The notes under the pieces are model-generated. The model saw nothing but the letters and a program-made list of their open reading frames with translations. It did no database searches and was not told the DNA's origin. A DNA stretch of 64,000 bases, from positions 33,121 to 97,120 of the forward strand of contig JAHWIC010000003.1 in NCBI GenBank assembly GCA_019322805.1, read 5' to 3'. Position 1 is the stretch's first letter; each line of letters starts with the position of its first letter. This stretch comes from Candidatus Woesearchaeota archaeon (GTDB lineage Archaea > Nanobdellota > Nanobdellia > Woesearchaeales > JAHWIC01). Made by a program: the position numbers and the translations under genes. Shown here piece after piece: positions 1 through 8,853 of this stretch.

Positions 1-1280
1 GTGAGGTTTATTTTTTCTACTCATCAACATGCCCTTATTGTGCAAAGGAGAGGCCTTTTCTTCAAAAGCTGGAAAAAACAAACCCCTTACTTAAAGTAAA
101 CTATATTATTGCTTCAGATGATTATGGGCTGTTTGAGAAGATGTGCAATGAACATGGCTCTATTCCTGTTGGGGTGCCAAGGACTTTTGTCGGTGACAAG
201 GTTTTCGTCGGTTTTGACGAAGAAGATGGTCAGCTAAAGTATAGCCAGGGGTATCAGGCTTACATAGGCTACAAAAACCAGATAGAATCTGCTATCTATG
301 ACTGTATTGGCGAGGCTAAGCCATATACTGCAAATGAAACTGGGATTTATCCTGGAGAAGAGCAAAAAAGCATACTACTGGTTCCATTTCTTTTGCTTTT
401 GGTTTACTTCATCTTTCTTTTTGTCTTCAACAGGAAGATAGAGAAAAGATACTTGATTGGAACTTTCTTTGGTGTTTTTATAGTGATCCTCTTTTATATT
501 ATTCATAATATCCCCAAAGAATCGGTCTTATCCTTTGCAAAACAGTTTAGTTTCCCTGTTTTTACTTTTATCATTGCTTTGTTAGATGGTTTTAACCCAT
601 GCGCATTTGCCGTTCTTGCAATTCTGCTTTCTCTCCTGGTTTATGCAAAGTCAAGAGCGAAGATGGCTTTGATTGGAGTGATATTCATACTTACTTCTGG
701 TGTTATGTATTTCCTGTTTATAATAATCCTTATGCTGCTTAGGGCAGAGATTCTTGGAGCCTATAAAGAGCCGATAAGGATTGGCATTGGCATTATAGCA
801 ATAACAGCTGGTGCTATTAACCTTAAGGATTTCTTCTTTTTTAAGAAAGGATTATCATTGACAATTTCTTCAGAGAAGATGGGCAGGCTTGTTGCGAAGA
901 TGAGAAATGTTGTTGATGAAGTTAAGAACGCAACAACAAAAAAGGCCTTGTTCATAGCTATCTTAGGAACAATACTTTTGGCAGTTTTTGTGAATATAAT
1001 AGAGCTTGGATGCACGCTTATACTCCCTATAGAGTATATTGAGGTGTTGATAACAAATTATGGCACTCAGCTTGAAGCACTGCATTATGGCTATACTGCC
1101 TTTTACTCTTGCATATACATTATTCCGCTCCTTGCAATATTAGGAACTTTCCTGTATTCATTAAAATCAATGAGGGTAAGGGAACTCCAAGGGAAAGTTT
1201 TAAAACTAATAGGCGGGTTAGTGATGCTTGGCTTAGGCCTTATACTGATATTTAAGCCAGAGCTTTTGGTGTTTGGATAG
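1..1280 (+). CDS. Thioredoxin-like / DsbD (CcdA-type) membrane fusion, 5' truncated
   Basis: The reading frame is already open at base 3, so the start lies upstream of the window. The visible N-terminus is a thioredoxin/glutaredoxin fold with a CPYC redox motif (bases 30-41) and a cis-proline region (VGVPRTFV). It is followed by about seven hydrophobic segments, with an FNPCAFAVL motif opening the membrane part and a second membrane cysteine (IIELGCTL) about 130 residues later. This matches the DsbD/CcdA family, which passes electrons across the membrane through a cysteine pair. I infer a role in reducing extracytoplasmic disulfides. The next gene begins immediately after the stop codon. Confidence 0.8.
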   Translation, partial: EVYFFYSSTCPYCAKERPFLQKLEKTNPLLKVNYIIASDDYGLFEKMCNEHGSIPVGVPRTFVGDKVFVGFDEEDGQLKYSQGYQAYIGYKNQIESAIYDCIGEAKPYTANETGIYPGEEQKSILLVPFLLLLVYFIFLFVFNRKIEKRYLIGTFFGVFIVILFYIIHNIPKESVLSFAKQFSFPVFTFIIALLDGFNPCAFAVLAILLSLLVYAKSRAKMALIGVIFILTSGVMYFLFIIILMLLRAEILGAYKEPIRIGIGIIAITAGAINLKDFFFFKKGLSLTISSEKMGRLVAKMRNVVDEVKNATTKKALFIAILGTILLAVFVNIIELGCTLILPIEYIEVLITNYGTQLEALHYGYTAFYSCIYIIPLLAILGTFLYSLKSMRVRELQGKVLKLIGGLVMLGLGLILIFKPELLVFG

Positions 1281-1281
1281 A

Positions 1282-2055
1282 ATGAAGGTTAAAAAATATA
1301 TTAAGCTGCTGAAGAAAGGAATATTCTTAGAAGCCTTTAATCTGATTAAGAAAAAGCCAAAACTATATCTCTTTATGCTCCTGATGGATGTTTGTTTTAT
1401 ATTGGGCATTCTTCTTATTGGCAAGATGGGGAATTTAGCTGTCCAGCATCTGCTCAGGATGAACCCTATAGATGTGTTGATTAGTATGTTCTTCTATATC
1501 TTACTTATGATGGTGGTTTATTCCTTTACAAAATTCTTTGCACTTCATTTTGTCAAAAATATGCTGAAGAAAACAGGATTAAAATTATCACAAGTAGGCA
1601 TGTTCTTTCTGCTGAACATGGTGTGTATTGCTTTTGCGCTTGCTCTATTCCTTGTTTTGAACAGCATCATCCTGGCAAGCGTTAAAGAAGCCTATGTTAG
1701 GTCAGCAGCCAGGTTTATTTTGTTTGTCCTGTCTTTATTCACTTTTGCATTTATCAGCATTGCACACTCGCTATTTGCACTTGGTCTTAGCTTTAAGGAT
1801 GTTTTGAAGAAGTGCTTTAAATTGACCTTTAACAGGATTAATGCATATTATGGTGTTTTTGCTGTCAATGCCCTGGTTTTTGGAGTATTTTTTGGGCTTT
1901 ATTCCGGGTTAGGCGGCTTTCTTGATGCTTTTCTTACCCTGAATTTTGAGAGGTATAACGCGCTCTTTATCTGGTTTGGAACAATATTGTTATATCTTAT
2001 ACAGGCTTATAATAGGGTGTATTTTTACCTTATTGTAAAACGCATTAGCAGATAA
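1282..2055 (+). CDS. Polytopic membrane protein of unknown function
   Basis: This protein of about 257 residues has a basic N-terminus and five or six hydrophobic segments. I recognise no family motif. The ATG at 1282 is preferred over an in-frame TTG nine bases earlier that lies inside the preceding gene. It sits between the DsbD-like gene and lgt with spacings of one base, so the three genes probably form one envelope-related transcript. Function unknown. Confidence 0.6.
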   Translation: MKVKKYIKLLKKGIFLEAFNLIKKKPKLYLFMLLMDVCFILGILLIGKMGNLAVQHLLRMNPIDVLISMFFYILLMMVVYSFTKFFALHFVKNMLKKTGLKLSQVGMFFLLNMVCIAFALALFLVLNSIILASVKEAYVRSAARFILFVLSLFTFAFISIAHSLFALGLSFKDVLKKCFKLTFNRINAYYGVFAVNALVFGVFFGLYSGLGGFLDAFLTLNFERYNALFIWFGTILLYLIQAYNRVYFYLIVKRISR

Positions 2056-2056
2056 A

Positions 2057-2827
2057 ATGTTTTATAATAATATCGACCCAGTTCTGTTAAGGATAGGTTA
2101 TCTTGAGATAAGGTATTACGGCATTATCTATGCTTTGGGCTTTGTGATTGCATATTATTTCCTTCTTTATTTTGTTAAGAACAAGAAATTGAAGCTTAGC
2201 AGTGAGGAGATTGCTGATTTGCTCTTTTATCTGCTTATCGGCATTGTTATTGGCGCCAGGCTGTTTGAGGTTTTGTTCTACAACCTTCCTTATTTTATTC
2301 AGAATCCTGTTGAGATATTCAAGGTATGGCACGGCGGCCTTAGCTTTCATGGTGGCCTAGTAGGAGCAGTCGTTGCAGCTCTTATATTCTGCAGGAAGAA
2401 AAAGCTCAAATTCTATGCGCTTGCAGATGCTGTTGTTTTTCCTCTTTCTTTGGCATTGGCTTTAGGCAGGATTGGCAATTTTATCAATGGAGAGCTTTAT
2501 GGAACAGTTACCTCAGTTCCCTGGTGTGTCAAGTTCAGGGGCATACCAAGCTGCAGGCACCCTTCCCAGCTTTACGAGTCTTTTAAGAACCTGCTGATAT
2601 TTGGCATCTTATGGTTTATCAAGGACGACAGGATTGAAGGAAAAAAGCTTCCGCCAGGATTCCTGTTCTGGACATTTGTTGTTCTTTATGCCCTGTTCAG
2701 GTTTGCTATTGAATCCTTTAAAGAGCCTATTGTACAGCTTGGATTTTTTTCAATGGGAGAGCTGTTGTGCATTGTTATGTTTGGTGTGGGGGTAGTGTTT
2801 ATGTGGAAATTGTTTAAGAAGCCATGA
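2057..2827 (+). CDS. lgt: Prolipoprotein diacylglyceryl transferase (Lgt)
   Basis: Lgt attaches a diacylglyceryl group to the lipobox cysteine of prolipoproteins at the cytoplasmic membrane. The sequence has the family landmarks in order: HGGLSFHGG in the first half, the signature GRIGNFINGELYG (containing the essential Arg, Asn and Glu), and the C-terminal RFAIESFKEP...QLG segment. About seven membrane segments and 256 residues are normal for the family. Most archaea lack a recognisable Lgt. The partner enzyme LspA is at 7.1 kb and a lipobox protein is at 46 kb, which makes a working bacterial-type lipoprotein pathway plausible. Confidence 0.93.
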   Translation: MFYNNIDPVLLRIGYLEIRYYGIIYALGFVIAYYFLLYFVKNKKLKLSSEEIADLLFYLLIGIVIGARLFEVLFYNLPYFIQNPVEIFKVWHGGLSFHGGLVGAVVAALIFCRKKKLKFYALADAVVFPLSLALALGRIGNFINGELYGTVTSVPWCVKFRGIPSCRHPSQLYESFKNLLIFGILWFIKDDRIEGKKLPPGFLFWTFVVLYALFRFAIESFKEPIVQLGFFSMGELLCIVMFGVGVVFMWKLFKKP

Positions 2828-2836
2828 ATTTTTAAT

Positions 2837-3886
2837 GTGTGCTTTAAGAAAATGCCAAAAAAAAGATTGCCTGGTAAAGAAAACATCTCCTTCCATTATC
2901 ATGTTATGAGTACTAGACCACCCATCATTCTAGCTCCTTTCAGTCAATGGGCTCCTATACAGGTTAATGAATATTTTTGTGAAATCTTAAAGGGGAGAAG
3001 AGCATATTTTATCCTTTTTTTATATTGGACACATGATACACAAGATATGGCAATGAGTAGAAGGGACTGGTACGTGAAACTTAAAGAGAAGTACCCCGAA
3101 CATGAATTTATTTTTTTATGTAATTCTCCTACTGAGTATTACTTATTTAAAGAATTTAATTTGCCAAGTGTTTTTTGCAACCACAATGCTTTGCTTGATG
3201 AGAAAATATTCACAATTTTGCCTGGAGTAAGGAAGAGATATGATGCAATATACAATGCACAAATGCAAAGATTTAAACGCCATCACTTAGCATGCGAAGT
3301 AAAGAATTTAGCATTAATATCCTTTATTAATACTCTCAAGAGTCAAATATCGGATTCTAAAAAATATTTTAATGAAACAAAGAAGCTTCTGCCAAAAGCA
3401 ACTTGGCTGAATGACCCATTAAAGAAAAATAGTAAGAGATGCTTCAAACCTGAAGAAGTTAACAAATATCTAAACCAAGCTAAAGTAGGTTTGTGCTTAT
3501 CGGCTCAGGAAGGCGCTATGTATGCTAGTGCAGAGTATTTATTGTGCGGATTACCTGTTGTTTCTACCAGAAGCAGAGGCGGCAGGAGTGTCTTTTTTGA
3601 TAAAGAGTATGTAAAAATAGTAGATGGTACTCCAAATGATGTAAGTGCTGGAGTTAAAGAAATGATTAAACGGAATATCCCTCCGGACTACATTAGAAAG
3701 AAAACATTGGAAAAGATGAAGCCTCACAGGGAACGATTTATCAAATTGATTCAAATGATATATGACAGAGAAGGAATTGATAAAGATTTTAGGAAAGAAT
3801 GGAAAAAGGTTTTTATTAATAAGATGGTGCGTTATCAGAGAGTGAGTTTGATAGGGGGTTTATATTATTTGAAACCTACTCAGTAA
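2837..3886 (+). CDS. Glycosyltransferase-like protein (GT-B, family 4-like)
   Basis: The C-terminal half has the nucleotide-sugar-binding pattern of GT-B enzymes: EEVNKYLNQAKVGLCLSAQEGAMYASAEYLLCGLPVV, where the E-G...E-x-L-x-x-G-x-P-V-V arrangement matches the donor site. The N-terminal half is only weakly recognisable. The listed start is GTG at 2837; an ATG at 2852 is an equally good candidate because no clear ribosome-binding site separates them. Acceptor and donor sugar are unknown. I infer a role in surface polysaccharide or protein glycosylation. The 3' end overlaps the convergent gene by 11 bases. Confidence 0.65.
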   Translation: MCFKKMPKKRLPGKENISFHYHVMSTRPPIILAPFSQWAPIQVNEYFCEILKGRRAYFILFLYWTHDTQDMAMSRRDWYVKLKEKYPEHEFIFLCNSPTEYYLFKEFNLPSVFCNHNALLDEKIFTILPGVRKRYDAIYNAQMQRFKRHHLACEVKNLALISFINTLKSQISDSKKYFNETKKLLPKATWLNDPLKKNSKRCFKPEEVNKYLNQAKVGLCLSAQEGAMYASAEYLLCGLPVVSTRSRGGRSVFFDKEYVKIVDGTPNDVSAGVKEMIKRNIPPDYIRKKTLEKMKPHRERFIKLIQMIYDREGIDKDFRKEWKKVFINKMVRYQRVSLIGGLYYLKPTQ

Positions 3887-4532
3887 AAGGCTCGTCAAAC
3901 TCTTCTAACCATTCCTTCATTTCATCATGTAATAATAATGAGCTAAATCCAAACTTAGAAGCAGGTGTCAGTAAATCTATTTTCTTATCGAATTCTTTTA
4001 AAGCATAATACGCTATTAGCTTGAACTCAGGGCTTTTGCATTCCCTTATGGCTTTTAAGTTATAATGCACTTCTACCATCTTTACCTTTTTGTCATACTC
4101 CAGGTATATTGTATTTGAGCCGCTTTCAGCTTCATAATAAGAGATGTATAACTTCTCTTTTGCCCTGCCTAATTCATCTGAGAATTTTGCAGTTTCCGAA
4201 ACATCAGCAACGCCAAAGCCTTTTGCTCCTACTGACTTGAGGCCGGCTATTTTACAAGCCACTTTATTGAATACGTCAACTACACTCTTTTCCCTGATAA
4301 AGATGCGCAGCTTTAATTCTTCTTCAGTTCTTTTCAGCTTTAGATTCAGGTTTTTGTATTTCTTGTCAAACCTTTTGATTAACCTGTCATATTTTGGCTT
4401 GTAGAAATCAAAATCGCGATGTACCTCTCCATAGATCTTGTCCATTCCAAAGGCTATTCTAATGATTTCCCTGAAGTCTTTCTTGAATAATTTCAAGTCT
4501 CTTGCGCTTACAGTGTCCAGTATATCTGCCAT
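3876..4532 (-). CDS. Hypothetical charged protein
   Basis: This is a soluble protein of 218 residues with a Lys/Glu-rich helical middle (KKYKNLNLKLKRTEEELKLR) that may form a coiled coil, and an acidic C-terminus. It has no signal peptide or membrane segment. I do not recognise a family. It overlaps the end of the convergent glycosyltransferase gene, with which it need not share a function. Confidence 0.55.
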   Translation of the reverse strand: MADILDTVSARDLKLFKKDFREIIRIAFGMDKIYGEVHRDFDFYKPKYDRLIKRFDKKYKNLNLKLKRTEEELKLRIFIREKSVVDVFNKVACKIAGLKSVGAKGFGVADVSETAKFSDELGRAKEKLYISYYEAESGSNTIYLEYDKKVKMVEVHYNLKAIRECKSPEFKLIAYYALKEFDKKIDLLTPASKFGFSSLLLHDEMKEWLEEFDEPFTE

Positions 4533-4557
4533 AATCCAATTTAGAAACAGCCTTTAT

Positions 4558-4692
4558 TTAAACTTTTTGACTTTGATGCATTTCATAGCATAGCTTGCAG
4601 TAGGTATGGATTATTTTTCCATCATTAGTTGACAGCCTGCAGTCTTCAGCACTGTCAATGTTCTTGCCGCAGGATTCGCATCTGTTGAACAT
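4558..4692 (-). CDS. Small zinc-ribbon protein (44 aa)
   Basis: This short ORF begins MFNRCESCGK and contains two CxxC knuckles (CESC and CKLC) about 24 residues apart, the spacing of a four-cysteine zinc ribbon. A purine-rich GGGGAG ribosome-binding site lies just upstream, and a TTTTAAATA box about 40 bases upstream supports expression. No function can be assigned beyond probable zinc binding and possible nucleic acid or protein contact. Confidence 0.6.
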   Translation of the reverse strand: MFNRCESCGKNIDSAEDCRLSTNDGKIIHTYCKLCYEMHQSQKV

Positions 4693-4760
4693 ACAACCAC
4701 TCCCCAAAGAAGATATTATCCTTGATGTATTTAAAATTTTCTTATTTATTCATGCAAACC

Positions 4761-4770
4761 TTTAAATATT
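4761..4770 (+). promoter_or_regulatory. TATA box of the eL41 gene
   Basis: TTTAAATATT is a canonical archaeal TATA element. It lies about 25 bases before the ATG at 4792, so the transcript is predicted to be leaderless or nearly so. Confidence 0.65.
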
Positions 4771-4791
4771 GACTATATTTTTCTATTCGTA

Positions 4792-4893
4792 ATGAAACGA
4801 AGCTCAAGACGCTGGAAGAAGAAAGGCCAGATGCGCTGGAAGTGGCAGCGCAAGAGAATGAAGAAAGAGAAAAGAAAGAGAGCAAAGGTCTAA
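4792..4893 (+). CDS. rpl41e: Large ribosomal subunit protein eL41
   Basis: This 33-residue protein is almost entirely Lys, Arg, Trp and Met. Its core, MRWKWQRKRMKKEKRKR, matches the archaeal/eukaryotic eL41 pattern MRxKWxKKRxRRLKRKRR. It has an N-terminal extension of about 13 residues (MKRSSRRWKKKGQ) compared with the usual ~25-residue proteins. eL41 is a single helix bridging the ribosomal subunits. Translation could also start at the internal ATG, giving the usual length. Genes this short are routinely missed in annotation. Confidence 0.8.
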   Translation: MKRSSRRWKKKGQMRWKWQRKRMKKEKRKRAKV

Positions 4894-4897
4894 ACAG

Positions 4898-6556
4898 CTA
4901 AATCTTTAATTCTTTTTTCCAATGTTCACATGCAATATCTACTTTCTTTGCACAAATTCCTGTGTATTTTTCAGGGTCTTTTAAAATCTCTATCTGTGCT
5001 TTTGTGAATTTCTTTATGTATGGCTTTAACTCATCTTCTTTGAAGAACAAGTCAGTGAATTTTTTTCTTTTCATCTGGCTTTTTAGTGTTAACTTCCTAA
5101 CAACCTCATGCGCGTCAGGATGATTGTGTGCAGCTAAAAGAATATAAGCTGGCTCTGCTGCAATCATATCCTTGTTCATGTCAAAGTTCTTCTTTAAGCT
5201 AGCTTTATCAACAACTAAATTACCCATAATTTTGTTTAGCCTTGCAACACTTACATAAAGGCCAGCTAAAATCTCAGGAACAAACCTTGATGATGCAGAA
5301 TTTGTTAAGTCTCTTTGATGCTCACAGATTTGGTCCATATAGACTGTGTCCATGCGAGGCATGAACTCTTTCCACATTGACTTTACATTCTCAAAGTTTA
5401 TTGGGTTGCGTTTGTGAGGCATTGTTGAGGAGCCAACCTGCTTTTTGCCAAATGCTTCTGCAACCTCACCTATTTCTGAACGCTGCAAATGCCTCATATC
5501 ATCTGCCAGGTTGGCTATAACTCCAAAAACAGATATGATCGAGTGCACAAAATCAGCCATATACTCTCCTTCTACTACCTGAGTTGACATTGGCGATGGT
5601 TTAATGCCAAGCTCTGCAAGAACTTCCTGTTCAAACTTTATAGGGTCTTTAATGAATAAAGAAGATGCATTATAAGCTCCAACAGCACCTGCTATTTTTC
5701 CTCTTAGGTTGTTAGCTGCTTTTTTTATTCTAATAATTGCAGTTCCTATTCTTGAAACATACTGTGCAATTGCAAACCCAAATGTAATTGGCTCTGCATG
5801 CTGGCCATGGGTTCTTCCAATCTGTATTGTATTCTTCTCTCTTTTAGCAAGCTCGATTAATGTTTTTTCAAACTCAATTAGTTTAGGAATTAAAACTTCA
5901 TTTGCACAGTCTTTTAGCCTTGCTGCATCTCCTGAACATATGATATCATGCGATGTAGTTGTAAAATGAACATATGGCTTTGCTTTGTCTGAGACTCTTC
6001 TTCTTATACAATTAGCTAAAGCCCTAATGTTGTGCTTTATGTTATCTTCCTCAACATAAACCTCTTGAGCAGTAACCTGTTTTGTTGCTCTTTCAACCTC
6101 TTTTGCGATCTCTTTTGAGCACACACCCATATTTGCTAAGGTAGTTGTTAAGGCAGCCTCAACCTTTGCTAAGTATCTTATAAAGCCTTCTTCAGAAAGA
6201 AATGGCTTTAGTTTTTCCTTTATTCTTTCTTTTCTTCCATAGTATCTAAAATCAAGAGGAGAGATATTTTCGAATAAACCAATGACTTCTTCTTTAGATT
6301 CTTCCTTTTTCTCCAGATTAATCAATGATTCAATATTTTTCAGTAAATCACTTTTTTTATTTAATCTAATAACAATCCTGTTTTTTTCTTTTTGCTCAAT
6401 AATCAAATCGTTTTTCTTAAAGATTTGAATTGTATTGTGCACCTTTGCTGGAGAGCATTTTAGCCTGTCAGCAATATCTCTTATATGCAGGCTTTCTTTT
6501 TCCAATAACCTTAGAATTTCGATGTTTTTCTTTGTAAATATCTTTGAAATTTCCAT
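4898..6556 (-). CDS. purB: Adenylosuccinate lyase with N-terminal winged-helix domain
   Basis: The C-terminal ~450 residues are a fumarase/aspartase-superfamily adenylosuccinate lyase. It has the TTTSHDI segment, the IGRTHGQHAEPI block with the catalytic histidine, and the signature loop GSSTMPHKRNPINFE. The enzyme cleaves adenylosuccinate to AMP and SAICAR to AICAR, releasing fumarate. The first ~75 residues are unusual: IEILRLLEKESLHIRDIADRLKCSPAKVHNTIQIFKKNDLI reads as a winged helix-turn-helix. At about 552 residues the protein is longer than the usual 430-480. The ATG at 6556 follows a GAGGTGAT ribosome-binding site and is preferred over the in-frame TTG before it. Confidence 0.92.
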   Translation of the reverse strand: MEISKIFTKKNIEILRLLEKESLHIRDIADRLKCSPAKVHNTIQIFKKNDLIIEQKEKNRIVIRLNKKSDLLKNIESLINLEKKEESKEEVIGLFENISPLDFRYYGRKERIKEKLKPFLSEEGFIRYLAKVEAALTTTLANMGVCSKEIAKEVERATKQVTAQEVYVEEDNIKHNIRALANCIRRRVSDKAKPYVHFTTTSHDIICSGDAARLKDCANEVLIPKLIEFEKTLIELAKREKNTIQIGRTHGQHAEPITFGFAIAQYVSRIGTAIIRIKKAANNLRGKIAGAVGAYNASSLFIKDPIKFEQEVLAELGIKPSPMSTQVVEGEYMADFVHSIISVFGVIANLADDMRHLQRSEIGEVAEAFGKKQVGSSTMPHKRNPINFENVKSMWKEFMPRMDTVYMDQICEHQRDLTNSASSRFVPEILAGLYVSVARLNKIMGNLVVDKASLKKNFDMNKDMIAAEPAYILLAAHNHPDAHEVVRKLTLKSQMKRKKFTDLFFKEDELKPYIKKFTKAQIEILKDPEKYTGICAKKVDIACEHWKKELKI

Positions 6557-6645
6557 CAAATCACCTCGATAAAATAAAAGTGTTCAGTATTTATAAACCT
6601 TTCTGTTTATTTTTTAGAATTCATTATTTTTTAATGAACGACCAT

Positions 6646-7017
6646 TTAACTTTCGTTCTCTCGATTCTCAATGATTTCCTCTTCATGCCCCTGCGCTGCT
6701 GCTAGATAATAGCCTTGTATTGTGCCGTACATAACCAAGGGTGCCCAACCACAACTGGTTGCTCCGTTTTTCACAACACTCCTTAAAAAGCTGTACATCC
6801 CTTTTTCAGCATCTTCCTTGGTCCAATAAGCGCTTGCATCCATTAATATATCTATAATCCTATCAGTTGAGAATGCTCCAGTAACAGGCATTCTTTCAAG
6901 ACGCCTTTTTTTCAATCTGCTTAGGCTTATATCCGGCTCTGCATCCAGGAATATGTCTAGACTTATGCTTTTTCTAAGAGCAGATGTTTCAGATGAATAT
7001 ACAGGCCTTCTTGGCAT
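6646..7017 (-). CDS. Hypothetical protein (123 aa)
   Basis: This is a soluble protein with a basic first half (RLKKRRLERMP) and an acidic tail (HEEEIIENRENES). It has no signal peptide, membrane span or recognisable motif. The start codon lies close to an AT-rich promoter-like stretch shared with the divergent lspA gene. Function unknown. Confidence 0.5.
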   Translation of the reverse strand: MPRRPVYSSETSALRKSISLDIFLDAEPDISLSRLKKRRLERMPVTGAFSTDRIIDILMDASAYWTKEDAEKGMYSFLRSVVKNGATSCGWAPLVMYGTIQGYYLAAAQGHEEEIIENRENES

Positions 7018-7103
7018 TCCATACTTGGTTATTGAGAATAGTATTTAACTTTTTGTCTTAATTATAGAAAACTTATTAAATGATATTTCTAAGACTAGGT
7101 GTT

Positions 7104-7559
7104 ATGAAAAAAAATCAACTCTTTTGGCTTGTAGTTCTGATAGTACTAATCCTAGACCAACTAATCAAACTAATTATAAAAACAAAACTTATAGTTAACC
7201 AATCAGTCCCAGTAATAAAGAACATCTTCCATATAACCTATATCCAGAACACAGGAGCTGGCTTTGGAATTCTTAAAGGCCAGCAGACAGCACTTATATG
7301 GTTTGCAGTATTTATCATAGGTGTTATCTTATATAATTATGATAAAATACCCAAGGATTGGCTTGGTAACAGCTCTATAGCTTTGATCCTTGCAGGCGCG
7401 ATTGGAAACCTTATCGATAGGCTCTTCCTTAGATATGTCATAGATTTCCTTGATTTTAGGATATGGCCTGCTTTTAATATTGCTGATAGTGCCTTGACCT
7501 TAGGGGTAATCGGGTTTATCATATACTCATTTAGGCAAGAGAAAAAATCTAAGAAATAA
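7104..7559 (+). CDS. lspA: Lipoprotein signal peptidase (LspA, signal peptidase II)
   Basis: LspA is a membrane aspartyl protease that removes the signal peptide of diacylglyceryl-modified prolipoproteins. Family blocks are present in order: LDQLIK in the first membrane segment, NTGAGFGIL, then the two catalytic aspartate blocks GAIGNLIDR and FNIADSALTLG. Four membrane segments and about 151 residues fit the family. The ATG at 7104, preceded by AGGTGTT, is preferred over an ATG at 7080 that overlaps the likely promoter. It partners functionally with Lgt at 2.1 kb, which is rare in archaea. Confidence 0.92.
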   Translation: MKKNQLFWLVVLIVLILDQLIKLIIKTKLIVNQSVPVIKNIFHITYIQNTGAGFGILKGQQTALIWFAVFIIGVILYNYDKIPKDWLGNSSIALILAGAIGNLIDRLFLRYVIDFLDFRIWPAFNIADSALTLGVIGFIIYSFRQEKKSKK

Positions 7560-8258
7560 TTATTCTTCTTCCATGCATGTATGGGGATTTAAGCCGTCTT
7601 CTTCTGCTTCTGCTTTAGTATTATATTCAACTCTGTTTTCCTCTTTTATAAGCTCTACCCAGTCGCACTTAGGTGAGTGGTAAAGCTTGCCTGCTGCACT
7701 TGCGACTACCGGGCCTGATACAAATACGTTTTCTTCTTCAGGCTCTTCCTCCGCTTCTTCCACCTTTTCAGGCTCCTCAACTTCAGGCTCTTCCTCCACT
7801 TCTTCAGGCTCTTCAACCTTAGGCTCTTCCTCCGCTTCTTCCACCTTTTCAGGCTCCTCAATCTTTTCTTCAACCTCTTTGGGCTCCTCAAACTCTTCAA
7901 CAACGTCTTCTTTCTTTTCTTCGCCCAGGTTAACTACAGCCATTACAAAGCCGATTGAGCTGGACACGATTGTTGCTAAATGTGCTAAATCCATTGGTTT
8001 GGTTTTGGAATACATGAAAAGCAGGTTTAGCAATACTAAGCCAAACATTAATGAAAGGAACTTAAAGCCAAAGTTCAAACCATTGTAGATGGCTGCGAGG
8101 CTGAGTAGCGCTATTGACATAAAGAAAATAAGCAGAATAAACTCTCCAATAAAGAAGAATGTGTGCAACCTGAATACTAATTTTATAAGGCCAAGTATGG
8201 CTATCGAAGTAAATAAGCCTGCCCACAAGAAAAGCTTAGCGTCTCTTTTTTCCCCCAT
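7560..8258 (-). CDS. Four-helix membrane protein with EP-rich linker and C-terminal Ada-like zinc motif
   Basis: The protein has four hydrophobic segments in the first ~110 residues. About 75 residues of repeated glutamate-proline-valine follow (EEPEKVEEAEEEPKVEEPEE and variants), then a C-terminal module GKLYHSPKCDWVELIKEENRVEYNTKAEAEEDGLNPHTC. That module resembles the Ada-type metal-binding domain found on many archaeal and bacterial surface or membrane proteins, although only the two outer cysteines remain. The repeat region is also repetitive at DNA level. The linker is probably extended and cytoplasmic or surface-exposed. Function unknown. It ends directly beside convergent lspA. Confidence 0.55.
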   Translation of the reverse strand: MGEKRDAKLFLWAGLFTSIAILGLIKLVFRLHTFFFIGEFILLIFFMSIALLSLAAIYNGLNFGFKFLSLMFGLVLLNLLFMYSKTKPMDLAHLATIVSSSIGFVMAVVNLGEEKKEDVVEEFEEPKEVEEKIEEPEKVEEAEEEPKVEEPEEVEEEPEVEEPEKVEEAEEEPEEENVFVSGPVVASAAGKLYHSPKCDWVELIKEENRVEYNTKAEAEEDGLNPHTCMEEE

Positions 8259-8340
8259 AGTCAGAATAGAAACTAACCTTTTATTTAAATATTTCTATTC
8301 TAGAGTAGTAATAAGTATAGTCACCAACCTGGGACATCAA

Positions 8341-8396
8341 AAAATCTTGCTACGCAAGATTATTCTGGAGTTATAAAGTTTTGAACTTTATAACCA
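8341..8396. other. Two intergenic hairpins between aIF1A and the membrane protein gene
   Basis: Two perfect inverted repeats lie back to back: AATCTTGC-TAC-GCAAGATT, then a longer TTATAAAGTT-TTG-AACTTTATAA stem that ends just before the aIF1A stop codon. For the leftward transcript they lie at the 3' end of the aIF1A message and in front of the next gene. I infer an RNA processing or termination signal; no long U-tract is seen. Confidence 0.45.
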
Positions 8397-8738
8397 TTAA
8401 AACTCTTCAAAATCCTCTGCTTTCAAATGACCCTTTCTCTTTAGAAATTGTATCTGTGATTTAGTATATTTATAGAGGATATCTCCTTTATCATCACCAC
8501 CGAATTCCCATGGCTCAACAATAATGACGTCACCAGCTCTAACCCAGAGCCTTCTCTTAAGCCTTCCAGGTATTCTGCAGATCCTAGATTTGCCATCCAG
8601 GCATCTCACTCTCATACGTGAAGCACCTAAGCGCTGCTCTAATATACCAAGAACCTGTCTTCCGCGAGGAAGCTTAATCCTACTAATCTCCATCTGGATT
8701 TTTTCCTGTAATGCTTCTTCTTCTTTTTTCTTGCCCAT
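8397..8738 (-). CDS. eif1a: Translation initiation factor aIF1A
   Basis: This is the archaeal homolog of IF1/eIF1A, which binds the A site of the small ribosomal subunit during initiation. The OB-fold core is evident: GQVLG-type opening (RQVLGILEQRLGASRMRVRCLDG), then RICRIPGRLKRRLWVRAGDVIIVEPW. This block is typical of archaeal aIF1A. A Lys/Glu-rich N-terminus and an acidic C-terminal tail also fit, as does the length of 113 residues. A TTTATAAA box lies about 28 bases upstream of the start on this strand. Confidence 0.95.
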   Translation of the reverse strand: MGKKKEEEALQEKIQMEISRIKLPRGRQVLGILEQRLGASRMRVRCLDGKSRICRIPGRLKRRLWVRAGDVIIVEPWEFGGDDKGDILYKYTKSQIQFLKRKGHLKAEDFEEF

Positions 8739-8853
8739 TCACCTAAGAAAGTAGTGAATGGTTTATAAATGTTTATTTTTTAGCAAGGATAAACTATTTA
8801 AATCTACCATAATAAACTGATTTATAACTAAATTCCAAAGGGGGGAAGTAACT

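Noticed and set aside
7687..8088. Ser-rich ORF on the plus strand opposite the EP-rich membrane protein
   Set aside because: It is a shadow of the repetitive Glu-Pro codons on the other strand and has no ribosome-binding site or plausible family.
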